Shown in pieces: positions 57,382 to 64,000 of a stretch of DNA of 64,000 nucleotides. This stretch comes from Caulobacter segnis. GTDB lineage: Bacteria > Pseudomonadota > Alphaproteobacteria > Caulobacterales > Caulobacteraceae. Both the position numbers and the translations under genes were made by a program. The notes under the pieces are model-generated. The model was not told the origin of the DNA. It saw only the letters and a list, made by a program, of their open reading frames with translations, and made no database searches. How positions within the stretch are numbered: position 1 is the stretch's first letter; each line of letters opens with the position of its first letter. The stretch lies in the NCBI RefSeq assembly GCF_023935105.1, contig NZ_CP096040.1, positions 930,001 through 994,000 of the forward strand. The letters are read 5' to 3'.

Positions 57382-58617
57382 GTGGCTAATCTTCCCAACC
57401 TCAAGAACCTCACGGTCGAAGACGCCCGCGCCCGGATCCTGGACGGCGCCGCCCGCCTGGGCGTCGAGACCGTTTCGCTGACCGACAGCCTGGGCCGCAT
57501 CCTGGCCGAACCGGTCGTCGCCGACCGCCATCAGCCGCCGTTCGACGCCTCGGCCATGGACGGCTGGGCGATCCGCCGGGCCGACTATGCGCCGGGCGAG
57601 GCTTTCGCCGTCGCCGGCGAGAGCGCGGCGGGCAGGGCGTTCGGACGCGAGATCCAGGCGGGCGAGGCCGTGCGCATCTTCACCGGCGCCCCGGTTCCGG
57701 CCGGCGCCGATCTGGTCGTTATTCAGGAAGAGGCCGTCCGCGAGGGCGATACGGTGCGCTTCGAGGCCGGTCAGGATCCCAAGTCCAACATCCGAGCCGC
57801 CGGCGGCGACTTCCAGGCGGGCGACGTCCTGCTGGAGGCCGGCCTCGTCATCGATCCCTGGCGGCTGTGCCTGGTCGCCTCGGCCGGCCTGGCCCGCGTC
57901 CCGGTCGCCCGTCGGCCGCGCGTGGCGATCCTGGCCACCGGCGATGAGCTGGTCCCGCCAGGTCGCGCGCCACGTCCCGACCAGATCTATGAGAGCGGCT
58001 CGTTCAGCCTGGCGGCCCTGATCGGCGCCTGGGGCGGCGAGGCCGTCCGGCTGACCGCCCAGGCCGACGACGCACGGGCGATCGCGGCGGCGGTGGCGCC
58101 GGTGGAGGCCGACCTGATCGTCACCATCGGCGGCGCCTCGGTCGGCGACCACGACCTGGTCAAGCCGGCTCTGAAGACGCTGGGCCTGGAGCTCGCCGTC
58201 GAGACGATCGCCGTGCGTCCCGGCAAGCCGACCTGGTTCGGCCGTCTAGACGCCCCCAAAGGTCAGGATGACCGCAGGGTTCTGGGCCTGCCCGGCAATC
58301 CGGCTTCGGCGCTGGTCTGCGCCGAGCTGTTCCTGCGCCCGTTGCTGGCGGCCCTGGCCGGCGGCGATCCCGAGGTCCGTATGGTCCCCGCGCGACTGGC
58401 CGCGCCGCTGCCCGCCGGCGGCCCGCGCGAGCACTGGATGCGCGCGGCGCTGTCGGTCGATTCCGAGGGCCGGACCGTCGCCACGGCCTTTCCCGATCAG
58501 GATTCTTCCCTGGTCGGGGTGTTCGCGCGGGCCGACGCCCTGCTGCGCCGACGGGCCGGCGCGCCGGCCATTTCGGCGAACGACGTCATCGAGGTTCTGC
58601 CCCTTCGCCGCGGCTGA
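57382..58617 (+). CDS. moeA: Molybdopterin molybdotransferase MoeA
   Basis: A 411-residue enzyme that inserts molybdate into adenylylated molybdopterin. DRHQPPFDASAMDGWAI (about residues 49-65), IFTGAPVPAGADLV (about 97-110), TGDEL and the MoaB-like domain with TIGGASVGDHDLV and LPGNPASALV are the family motifs. The start is GTG 57382. No other molybdenum-cofactor genes are adjacent. Confidence 0.93.
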   Translation: MANLPNLKNLTVEDARARILDGAARLGVETVSLTDSLGRILAEPVVADRHQPPFDASAMDGWAIRRADYAPGEAFAVAGESAAGRAFGREIQAGEAVRIFTGAPVPAGADLVVIQEEAVREGDTVRFEAGQDPKSNIRAAGGDFQAGDVLLEAGLVIDPWRLCLVASAGLARVPVARRPRVAILATGDELVPPGRAPRPDQIYESGSFSLAALIGAWGGEAVRLTAQADDARAIAAAVAPVEADLIVTIGGASVGDHDLVKPALKTLGLELAVETIAVRPGKPTWFGRLDAPKGQDDRRVLGLPGNPASALVCAELFLRPLLAALAGGDPEVRMVPARLAAPLPAGGPREHWMRAALSVDSEGRTVATAFPDQDSSLVGVFARADALLRRRAGAPAISANDVIEVLPLRRG

Positions 58618-58705
58618 AACCGCGACGGCGACGAATTGGCGTGCTACTTCGGGTCCGACTCTCGTCCGGGCGCACCCCGGCCTTCAGGCTCAAGAGGTTT
58701 GTTTC

Positions 58706-60595
58706 ATGGGGCATGCAGGCAAGATCGCGACACACGTCCTGCTGGCCTTCCTGGCCCTGCTGCTGGGCCGCTACCTCGTCATCGACATGCCCTTCACGCC
58801 GGATACGCTCCTGCAGGCGGGCTACTACGCCCTGGCCGCGCTGCTGGTCGAGCTGGCGTTCCGGGTCGAGCGCGCGCCCTGGCGCTTCGTGTCGGCCAGC
58901 GACCACCTGCGCCTGTTCCGTTCGGCGGTGCTGACCGCCGCGACCTTCATGGTCATCACCCGCTTCGCCCATCCCGGCATCGACGGCGGCCTGCGCACCG
59001 TGGCGGGCGCGGCCCTGTTCCAGGGCACCTTCCTGTCGGCCCTGCGCGTGATCCGCCGCAGCCTGCATGAACGCCAGCTGCTGGAGTCGGTCCTGCGCCT
59101 CGGGCCGGCGTCGATGCACCCGGCCTTGCCGCGCCTGCTGATCGTCGGCTCGGCGACCGAGGCCGAGGCCTTCCTGCGCGCCCCGGCCGGCCTGGGCGAG
59201 CGTTACGCCCCGATCGGCGTCGTCTCCCCGCTGGACCGCGAGACCGGCGACGAACTGCGCGGGGTCTGCGTGCTGGGCGCGATCGCCGATTTCGACCGCG
59301 TGCTGGCCCGCCTGCGCGACAGCGGCCTGCCGCCGTCGGCCATCCTGTTTCTGACCGACAGCGCCATGAGCACCTTCGGCGCCGAGCGCCTGGGCCGGCT
59401 GAAGACCGAGGGCGTACGCCTCCTGCGCCGCCATGGCGTGGTCGAGATGGGCGTGGCGGCGGCCAATGCCGGTCCGGTCCTGCGCGAAATCAGCCTGGAG
59501 GAACTGCTGAGCCGTCCGCCCGTGCGCCTGGATCCCGAGCCGGTCCGCGCCCTGGTCTCGGGCCGCCGCGTGCTAGTCACCGGGGCCGGTGGCAGCATCG
59601 GCTCGGAACTGTGCCGCCAGATCGCCGCCAGCGGCTGCGCCCAGCTGACCATGGTCGACGCCTCGGAATACAATCTGTTCCACATCGACCGCGAGATCGC
59701 CGACAGCCACCCGCTGCTGCCGCGCCGCGAGGTGCTGTGCGACGTGCGCGACACCGCCCGCGTCCACCGGGTTTTCGCCGAACAGGCGCCGGACATCGTC
59801 TTCCACGCCGCGGCGCTGAAGCACGTCACCCTGGTCGAGAACCATCCCTGCGAGGGTGTGCGCACCAACGTGCTGGGCACGCGCAACGTCGCCACGGCCG
59901 CCAAGGCCTGCGGCGCGGCGCACCTGGCCTTGATCTCGACCGACAAGGCCGTGGCCCCGACCAGCGTGATGGGCGCGGCCAAGCGCGTGGCCGAGGCCGT
60001 GGCCCGCCAGTACGGCGGTGGCGGCGACATGCGCGTCAGCATCGTGCGGTTCGGCAACGTGCTGGGCTCGGCCGGTTCGGTCGTGCCGATCTTCCAGCAG
60101 CAGATCGCCCGCGGCGGCCCGGTCACCCTGACCGACGCGGCGGTCGAGCGCTACTTCATGACCATTCCCGAGGCCGTGCAGCTGGTGCTGCGGGCCGTGG
60201 CCCTGTCGATGATCGCCTCCGAGCCCGAGGCTGGCGTCCTGACCCTGGAGATGGGCGAGCCGGTCAAGATCATCGACCTGGCCCGGCGGATGATCGAGCT
60301 GCAAGGCCTGGCGCCCGGCCGCGACATCGACATCAAGATCACCGGCCTGCGCCCCGGCGAGAAACTGACCGAGACCCTGGTCGACGTGAACGAGGTCGCC
60401 CGCCCCAAGGCCCCCGGCATCATGGAGGCCCTGCGCCTCTCGGCCGCTCCGGTCATCGAGGACGCCCGTCTCGACACCCTGGACGCCCTGGCCGCGGCCG
60501 GCGACGAGGCCGCCGTCCGCGCCCAGCTGTTCGACCTGGTCGAGGACCTGCGCCAGGTGGGCCCGTCCAAGGTGGTCAAGATCCGGGCGTCTTAG
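58706..60595 (+). CDS. CapD/WbpM-type nucleotide-sugar dehydratase/epimerase
   Basis: A 629-residue inner-membrane protein. The N-terminus has about four transmembrane segments (residues 8-120), then a CoA-binding-like Rossmann domain (about 135-260) and a cytoplasmic SDR domain with NAD loop VTGAGGSIGSELCRQ (about 290-304), HAAALKHVTLVE, STDKAVAPTSVMGAAKRVAE and RFGNVLGS. In this clade the catalytic Tyr of SDRs is replaced (here Met in SVMGAAK). Such enzymes make UDP-4-keto-6-deoxy sugars for surface polysaccharides. ATG 58706 follows AAGAGG. Confidence 0.9.
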   Translation: MGHAGKIATHVLLAFLALLLGRYLVIDMPFTPDTLLQAGYYALAALLVELAFRVERAPWRFVSASDHLRLFRSAVLTAATFMVITRFAHPGIDGGLRTVAGAALFQGTFLSALRVIRRSLHERQLLESVLRLGPASMHPALPRLLIVGSATEAEAFLRAPAGLGERYAPIGVVSPLDRETGDELRGVCVLGAIADFDRVLARLRDSGLPPSAILFLTDSAMSTFGAERLGRLKTEGVRLLRRHGVVEMGVAAANAGPVLREISLEELLSRPPVRLDPEPVRALVSGRRVLVTGAGGSIGSELCRQIAASGCAQLTMVDASEYNLFHIDREIADSHPLLPRREVLCDVRDTARVHRVFAEQAPDIVFHAAALKHVTLVENHPCEGVRTNVLGTRNVATAAKACGAAHLALISTDKAVAPTSVMGAAKRVAEAVARQYGGGGDMRVSIVRFGNVLGSAGSVVPIFQQQIARGGPVTLTDAAVERYFMTIPEAVQLVLRAVALSMIASEPEAGVLTLEMGEPVKIIDLARRMIELQGLAPGRDIDIKITGLRPGEKLTETLVDVNEVARPKAPGIMEALRLSAAPVIEDARLDTLDALAAAGDEAAVRAQLFDLVEDLRQVGPSKVVKIRAS

Positions 60596-60740
60596 GCGAG
60601 GGCAGGTCGGGTTGCGACCCGCTTCCGCCCTTTAGGTAGCCTGCTTTCGGGCGGGGCGTTTAAGCGATCTAGACCCCTCGCTCGCGATTTGGACACAAAG
60701 CGGAAAAGAAGCAGGAGCACTCTCGGAGGCTGCAATTCCG

Positions 60741-61190
60741 ATGAGGCGTCCGATGGCGCGACCATCAAGGTGGCCCTGTATCGCTTTTGCGACCATCGGC
60801 TTTGCCGTAGCGGCGGCATCTCCGCCCGCGCGAACCTCTGTCGTCAGTTCGGTAACTCACAAACCTGAGCGCCAGGGCCAATGCTTTTCTACCCGGATCA
60901 AGCAAGTGACCTTCCGGTTATTCGACGAGACCAAGAAGCGCCCTGTTCCTGGCACCGGCAGCAAGATCTACTTCGCCGACGGGCATGAGAACGTCGAATA
61001 CAATCAGGTCGCAGAGATGGATGCATCTCGGTCCGGCGATCCTGTGCAGTTGTGTGTGCACCTGCTGCCGGCGGGGCCGCCGAGTTGCCCGGCCGACGAT
61101 ACGCGTGGGATCGTCTACTGGGTGAAGAACCTGCGGACCGGTAAATCCTGGGAAAGCTCCGACGCTCCGCATAACTGCGGCGGCGCTTAA
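60741..61190 (+). CDS. Exported protein of unknown function
   Basis: A 149-residue protein with a signal peptide (WPCIAFATIGFAVAAASPPA). The mature part has four cysteines (QGQCFS, QLCVH, PPSCPA, HNCGG), suggesting disulfides in the periplasm, and no recognised domain. Codons are less GC-biased than in the neighbouring core genes. The start could be ATG 60741 or 60753. Confidence 0.6.
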   Translation: MRRPMARPSRWPCIAFATIGFAVAAASPPARTSVVSSVTHKPERQGQCFSTRIKQVTFRLFDETKKRPVPGTGSKIYFADGHENVEYNQVAEMDASRSGDPVQLCVHLLPAGPPSCPADDTRGIVYWVKNLRTGKSWESSDAPHNCGGA

Positions 61191-61293
61191 CAAGGTCTGC
61201 CAGTCGGTGATTGGAGGGGCAGAGCTTTCCACTCATGTCGGATGTTCGAATGGTCCGCTGGGCGATGGGGCGTTCAAAAGCTAAGTTGGCACC

Positions 61294-61962
61294 ATGACTT
61301 GGCGCCACCTGACAACCCGCGATCCTATTCGCCTAAAGAGCGCCGACGACGCTCCTTGTTGGCTTCCGGCGACTAGAGAGATCGATGCTCGTGTCGTGGT
61401 AATTTTGGGCGAAGAAGACGATGCGCCCATCGTAGTCCAATTGCATACGCCGTCCATTGTCGGGCTCGACGAAGCCATTGGTCTCCACCTCACGCTCGTT
61501 GAAGCCGGAGCGCAATGGCAGGACGCCGGTGTCGTAGAAGTAAGGCGGTTTCAGTTCCCTCTGGGCTCCCCATCATTGCGCGAAGGAACCGTAAGCTCTT
61601 TTGTCGAAGGGCAACTGACCTACGAGCGGTGGCCATTCGATCTTGCTGAGGTCTTTGCTGAAGCCGACGGCGGCGGCGGTTCAAGAATGATCAGCAGCGT
61701 CGAGTTATCCCAGCTCGTCGATTACGCCAGGACGCACGACGCGGCAGTGACGTCCGTCGAGGCCTACGAATTGAGGGGCGCTTTAGAAATTCCCCGGGTC
61801 GACCTTAGTATCTACGGCCTTGATGGAAACGACGAGGGATTGTCGGACACTCAGCGCATCGACTTGGCCGCAGGATATGTGAGCGAGATGCTGGCTCTGG
61901 CCGAGAAGACGGGTCACCGCTTCGGCTATCGAGTTTGGGTATGGCCGAACGCTGACCGCTAA
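61294..61962 (+). CDS. Hypothetical protein with atypical composition
   Basis: A 222-residue soluble, acidic protein (VVVILGEEDDAPIVVQLHTPSIVGLDEAIG, then LSQLVDYARTHDAAVTS) ending VWVWPNADR. Codon use has more A/T at third positions than the flanking moeA, capD-like and rplK genes, which may reflect transfer. I recognise no family. It stands alone with no good ribosome site visible. Confidence 0.6.
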   Translation: MTWRHLTTRDPIRLKSADDAPCWLPATREIDARVVVILGEEDDAPIVVQLHTPSIVGLDEAIGLHLTLVEAGAQWQDAGVVEVRRFQFPLGSPSLREGTVSSFVEGQLTYERWPFDLAEVFAEADGGGGSRMISSVELSQLVDYARTHDAAVTSVEAYELRGALEIPRVDLSIYGLDGNDEGLSDTQRIDLAAGYVSEMLALAEKTGHRFGYRVWVWPNADR

Positions 61963-62204
61963 CGTCTACAATCCACCCATCTCCGCCCCAACCAAATCCC
62001 GCGCCTCGGGCCACACCCCGGCCACCGCCCCTAGACTCCGTTCCCCCCGCCTGCTACACGCCCCGCCTCGCTCCCGGACCCTGGTCCTGGGGCGCGCTTG
62101 TCGTTTGGGCCTCGGCTCCGGCGGCTTGATCAAATCCGTGGAAGGGCCGCCAAGCCCGCACCACGGCTCACCAGCGAGGGCTTCGGCCTTCACGAGAGGA
62201 CACT

Positions 62205-62636
62205 ATGGCTAAGAAGATCCTGGGCTACATCAAGCTCCAGGTGAAGGCTGGCTCGGCCACGCCTTCGCCCCCCATCGGCCCGGCTCTGGGTCAGCGCGGC
62301 GTCAACATCATGGGCTTCTGCAAGGAGTTCAACGCGCGCACCGAGAACGTCGAAAAGGGCACCCCCCTGCCGACCGTCATCACGGTCTATCAGGACAAGT
62401 CGTTCACCTTCGTCACCAAGACGCCCCCGGCGACGCACTTCCTGAAGCAGATCACCGGCCTGAAGTCGGGCGCCAAGCTGACCGGTCGCGAGACCGTCGG
62501 CGAGGTCACCCGCACCCAGCTGCGCGAGATCGCCGAAAAGAAGATGAAGGACCTGAACGCCAACGACATCGAGGCCGCGGCCAAGATCATCGAAGGCTCC
62601 GCCAAGGCCATGGGCCTGAAGATCGTGGAGGCCTAA
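62205..62636 (+). CDS. rplK: 50S ribosomal protein L11
   Basis: A 143-residue protein with the L11 N-terminal domain ([37 protein letters not shown]) and C-terminal rRNA-binding domain ([30 protein letters not shown]). It binds the GTPase centre of 23S rRNA and is needed for RelA activation. ATG 62205 follows GAGAGGA. The 242-base region upstream (61963-62204) is the leader and promoter region; no gene is seen in it. Confidence 0.96.
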   Translation: MAKKILGYIKLQVKAGSATPSPPIGPALGQRGVNIMGFCKEFNARTENVEKGTPLPTVITVYQDKSFTFVTKTPPATHFLKQITGLKSGAKLTGRETVGEVTRTQLREIAEKKMKDLNANDIEAAAKIIEGSAKAMGLKIVEA

Positions 62637-62640
62637 TCCA

Positions 62641-63330
62641 ATGGCTACGCAACCCAAGCGCATCAAGGCCTGGACCGGCGACCGCGACGCGGCCCACTCG
62701 GTCGAAGCCGCCATCAAGCTGGTCAAGGAAAACGCCAAGGCCAAGTTCGACGAGACCATCGAGATCTCGGTGAACCTGGGCGTCGACCCGCGTCACGCCG
62801 ACCAACAGGTCCGTGGCGTCGTCAACCTGCCGTCGGGCACCGGCCGTGACGTCCGCGTCGCCGTGTTCGCCAAGGACGCCAAGGCGGCCGAAGCGACCGC
62901 CGCGGGCGCCGAGCACGTCGGCGCCGACGACCTGTACGAAAAGATCGCCGGCGGCTTCATGGACTTCGATCGCGTCATCGCGACCCCGGACATGATGGCC
63001 CTGGTCGGTCGCCTCGGTAAGGTGCTGGGCCCGCGCGGCCTGATGCCGAACCCGAAGGTCGGCACCGTGACCCCGAACGTCGGTCAGGCCGTCAAGGACG
63101 CCAAGGGCGGCGCCGTGGAGTTCCGCGTCGAAAAGGCCGGTATCGTTCACGCCGGCATCGGCAAGGCCTCGTTCACCGAGGAAGCCCTGCTGGTCAACGT
63201 CAAGGCTCTGATCGAAGCCCTGAACCGCGCGAAGCCGTCGGGCGCCAAGGGCGTCTTCGTGAAGCGCGTTGGTCTGTCGTCGACGATGGGCCCGGGCTTC
63301 AAGGTCGACATCACCTCGATCAACGGCTGA
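62641..63330 (+). CDS. rplA: 50S ribosomal protein L1
   Basis: A 229-residue L1 protein of the L1 stalk, and in enterobacteria a repressor of its own operon. Signatures include [25 protein letters not shown] (about residues 43-67), [22 protein letters not shown] (about 122-143) and a C-terminal [16 protein letters not shown]. It lies 4 bases after rplK and is closed by a terminator. rplJ-rplL do not follow. Confidence 0.96.
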   Translation: MATQPKRIKAWTGDRDAAHSVEAAIKLVKENAKAKFDETIEISVNLGVDPRHADQQVRGVVNLPSGTGRDVRVAVFAKDAKAAEATAAGAEHVGADDLYEKIAGGFMDFDRVIATPDMMALVGRLGKVLGPRGLMPNPKVGTVTPNVGQAVKDAKGGAVEFRVEKAGIVHAGIGKASFTEEALLVNVKALIEALNRAKPSGAKGVFVKRVGLSSTMGPGFKVDITSING

Positions 63331-63358
63331 TTTCAGCCGCTTGAAGCGACGAAATGAG

Positions 63359-63391
63359 AAGGGCGGGGCCTTGCGGCTCCGCCCTTTTTCT
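63359..63391 (+). terminator. Rho-independent terminator after rplA
   Basis: AAGGGCGGGGCC and GGCTCCGCCCTTT pair across a short loop, with a C-G/T mismatch bulge, and run into TTTTTC. It ends rplK-rplA. Confidence 0.88.
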
Positions 63392-63405
63392 TTGATCCAA
63401 GGGCG

Positions 63406-64000
63406 ATGAGCCAAGACGACCAGATCCTCGATGTCGCCGTGATCGGCGGCGGGCCGGCCGGGCTGATGGCGGCCGAGACGATCGCCCGAAGCTTCGGAAA
63501 TGGGGCCGGCAAGTCCGTGGCCGTGTTCGAGAAGATGCCGACCTTCGGGCGCAAGTTCCTGATGGCCGGACGCGGCGGGCTCAATCTCACCCACGCCGAG
63601 GATTTCGACCTGTTCGTGGACCGCTACGGCGCGCGCGCCGAGACGCTGGCGCCGATGCTGGAGGCGTTCGCCCCCGCGGACCTAGTCGCCTGGGCCCAGG
63701 ACCTGGGCCAGCCGACCTTCGTCGGGGCCAGCGGCCGAGTGTTTCCCAAGGCGATGAAGGCCTCGCCGCTGCTGCGGGCCTGGCTGGCGCGGCTGGAGGG
63801 GCTGGGCGTCCAACTGCGGACGCGGGCCGAGTGGACCGGCTGGAGCGCCGACGGCGGTCTCCTGATCAACGGTGAGGTCGTGCGCGCCCGGACGGTGGTC
63901 CTGGCCCTGGGTGGGGCCAGCTGGCCCCGGCTCGGCTCGGACGCGGCCTGGGTCGGGGCGCTCGAAGGGCAAGGCTGCGCCGTCGCCCCGTTCCGCGCCG
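63406..64000 (+). CDS. NAD(P)/FAD-dependent oxidoreductase, HI0933/BaiN family (partial)
   Basis: The first 198 codons of a flavoprotein that runs off the window. VAVIGGGPAGLMAAETIA (about residues 10-27) is the FAD-binding fold, FEKMPTFGRKFLMAGRGGLNLTHAED (about 41-66) is characteristic of the HI0933/BaiN group, and ALGGASWPRLGSDAAW follows. BaiN of gut bacteria acts on bile-acid intermediates, but most members have unknown substrates. ATG 63406 follows AAGGG. Confidence 0.88.
   Translation, partial: MSQDDQILDVAVIGGGPAGLMAAETIARSFGNGAGKSVAVFEKMPTFGRKFLMAGRGGLNLTHAEDFDLFVDRYGARAETLAPMLEAFAPADLVAWAQDLGQPTFVGASGRVFPKAMKASPLLRAWLARLEGLGVQLRTRAEWTGWSADGGLLINGEVVRARTVVLALGGASWPRLGSDAAWVGALEGQGCAVAPFRA

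Overview
The window is GC-rich chromosomal DNA from an alphaproteobacterium, most likely a Caulobacter or close relative. The indications are a SigF/NrsF stress pair behind a GTAACC-N16-CGAA promoter, a zauP-zapA division pair, LexA operators of the alphaproteobacterial GTTC-N7-GTTC type in front of ruvC and imuA, a serC leader RNA, and many palindromic intergenic repeats. Nearly all of it is core chromosome. No prophage, insertion sequence, CRISPR array or replication origin was recognised.

Layout. 0-2.1 kb: ECF sigma factor sigF, its membrane anti-sigma nrsF and a second NrsF-like (DUF1109) gene. 2.1-5.8 kb: the glycolytic genes gap, pgk and fba on the minus strand. 5.9-8.4 kb: zauP, zapA, 6S RNA, 5-formyltetrahydrofolate cyclo-ligase and a YmdB phosphoesterase. 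8.5-15.8 kb: stress and metabolic genes (ohr, a glutathione transferase, yebC, purC, an MgtC-family protein, a nucleoside hydrolase, a lipoprotein, an M20 peptidase). 15.9-18.1 kb: SOS-controlled ruvC-ruvA-ruvB, with ruvB frameshifted in this sequence. 18.1-18.8 kb: a small PIN toxin/antitoxin pair with its own dyad. 18.8-25.7 kb: the envelope cluster ybgC-tolQ-tolR-tolA-tolB-pal-cpoB, then tilS (also frameshifted). 25.8-36.4 kb: ftsH, two large histidine kinases, folP, a lone receiver protein, thiD, a DUF925 nucleotidyltransferase and a PhzF protein. 36.6-40.4 kb: two small unknown genes, then serC (with leader RNA) and serA. 40.6-45.0 kb: VanZ, an unknown glycosyltransferase-like gene and a 1060-residue single-chain acyl-CoA carboxylase. 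45.1-50.9 kb: the LexA-controlled imuA-imuB-dnaE2 mutagenesis cassette. 50.5-53.8 kb: argP/argO and an NCS1 permease. 53.9-54.9 kb: tRNA-Trp, secE and nusG on the minus strand. 55.4-62 kb: a lipoprotein, fpr, moeA, a CapD-type sugar-nucleotide enzyme and two unknown genes. 62.2-64 kb: rplK, rplA and the start of a flavoprotein.

Functional themes. DNA damage: the ruvC and imuA operators have the same form and both lie at or immediately before a start codon, so crossover resolution and error-prone synthesis should be induced together. Envelope and division: zapA/zauP and the whole Tol-Pal system lie within 20 kb. Amino-acid and one-carbon metabolism: serC-serA, folP, fau and purC.

Most notable points. 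A 117-bp palindromic repeat is inserted in frame inside imuB and adds 39 codons. Three genes (ruvB, tilS, argP) each look as if one base is missing, in C-rich sequence; this could be sequencing error or real damage. A perfect 14-bp inverted repeat ends 2 bases before the start codon at 36997. The usual secE-nusG-rplK-rplA string is split into two divergent blocks about 7.7 kb apart.
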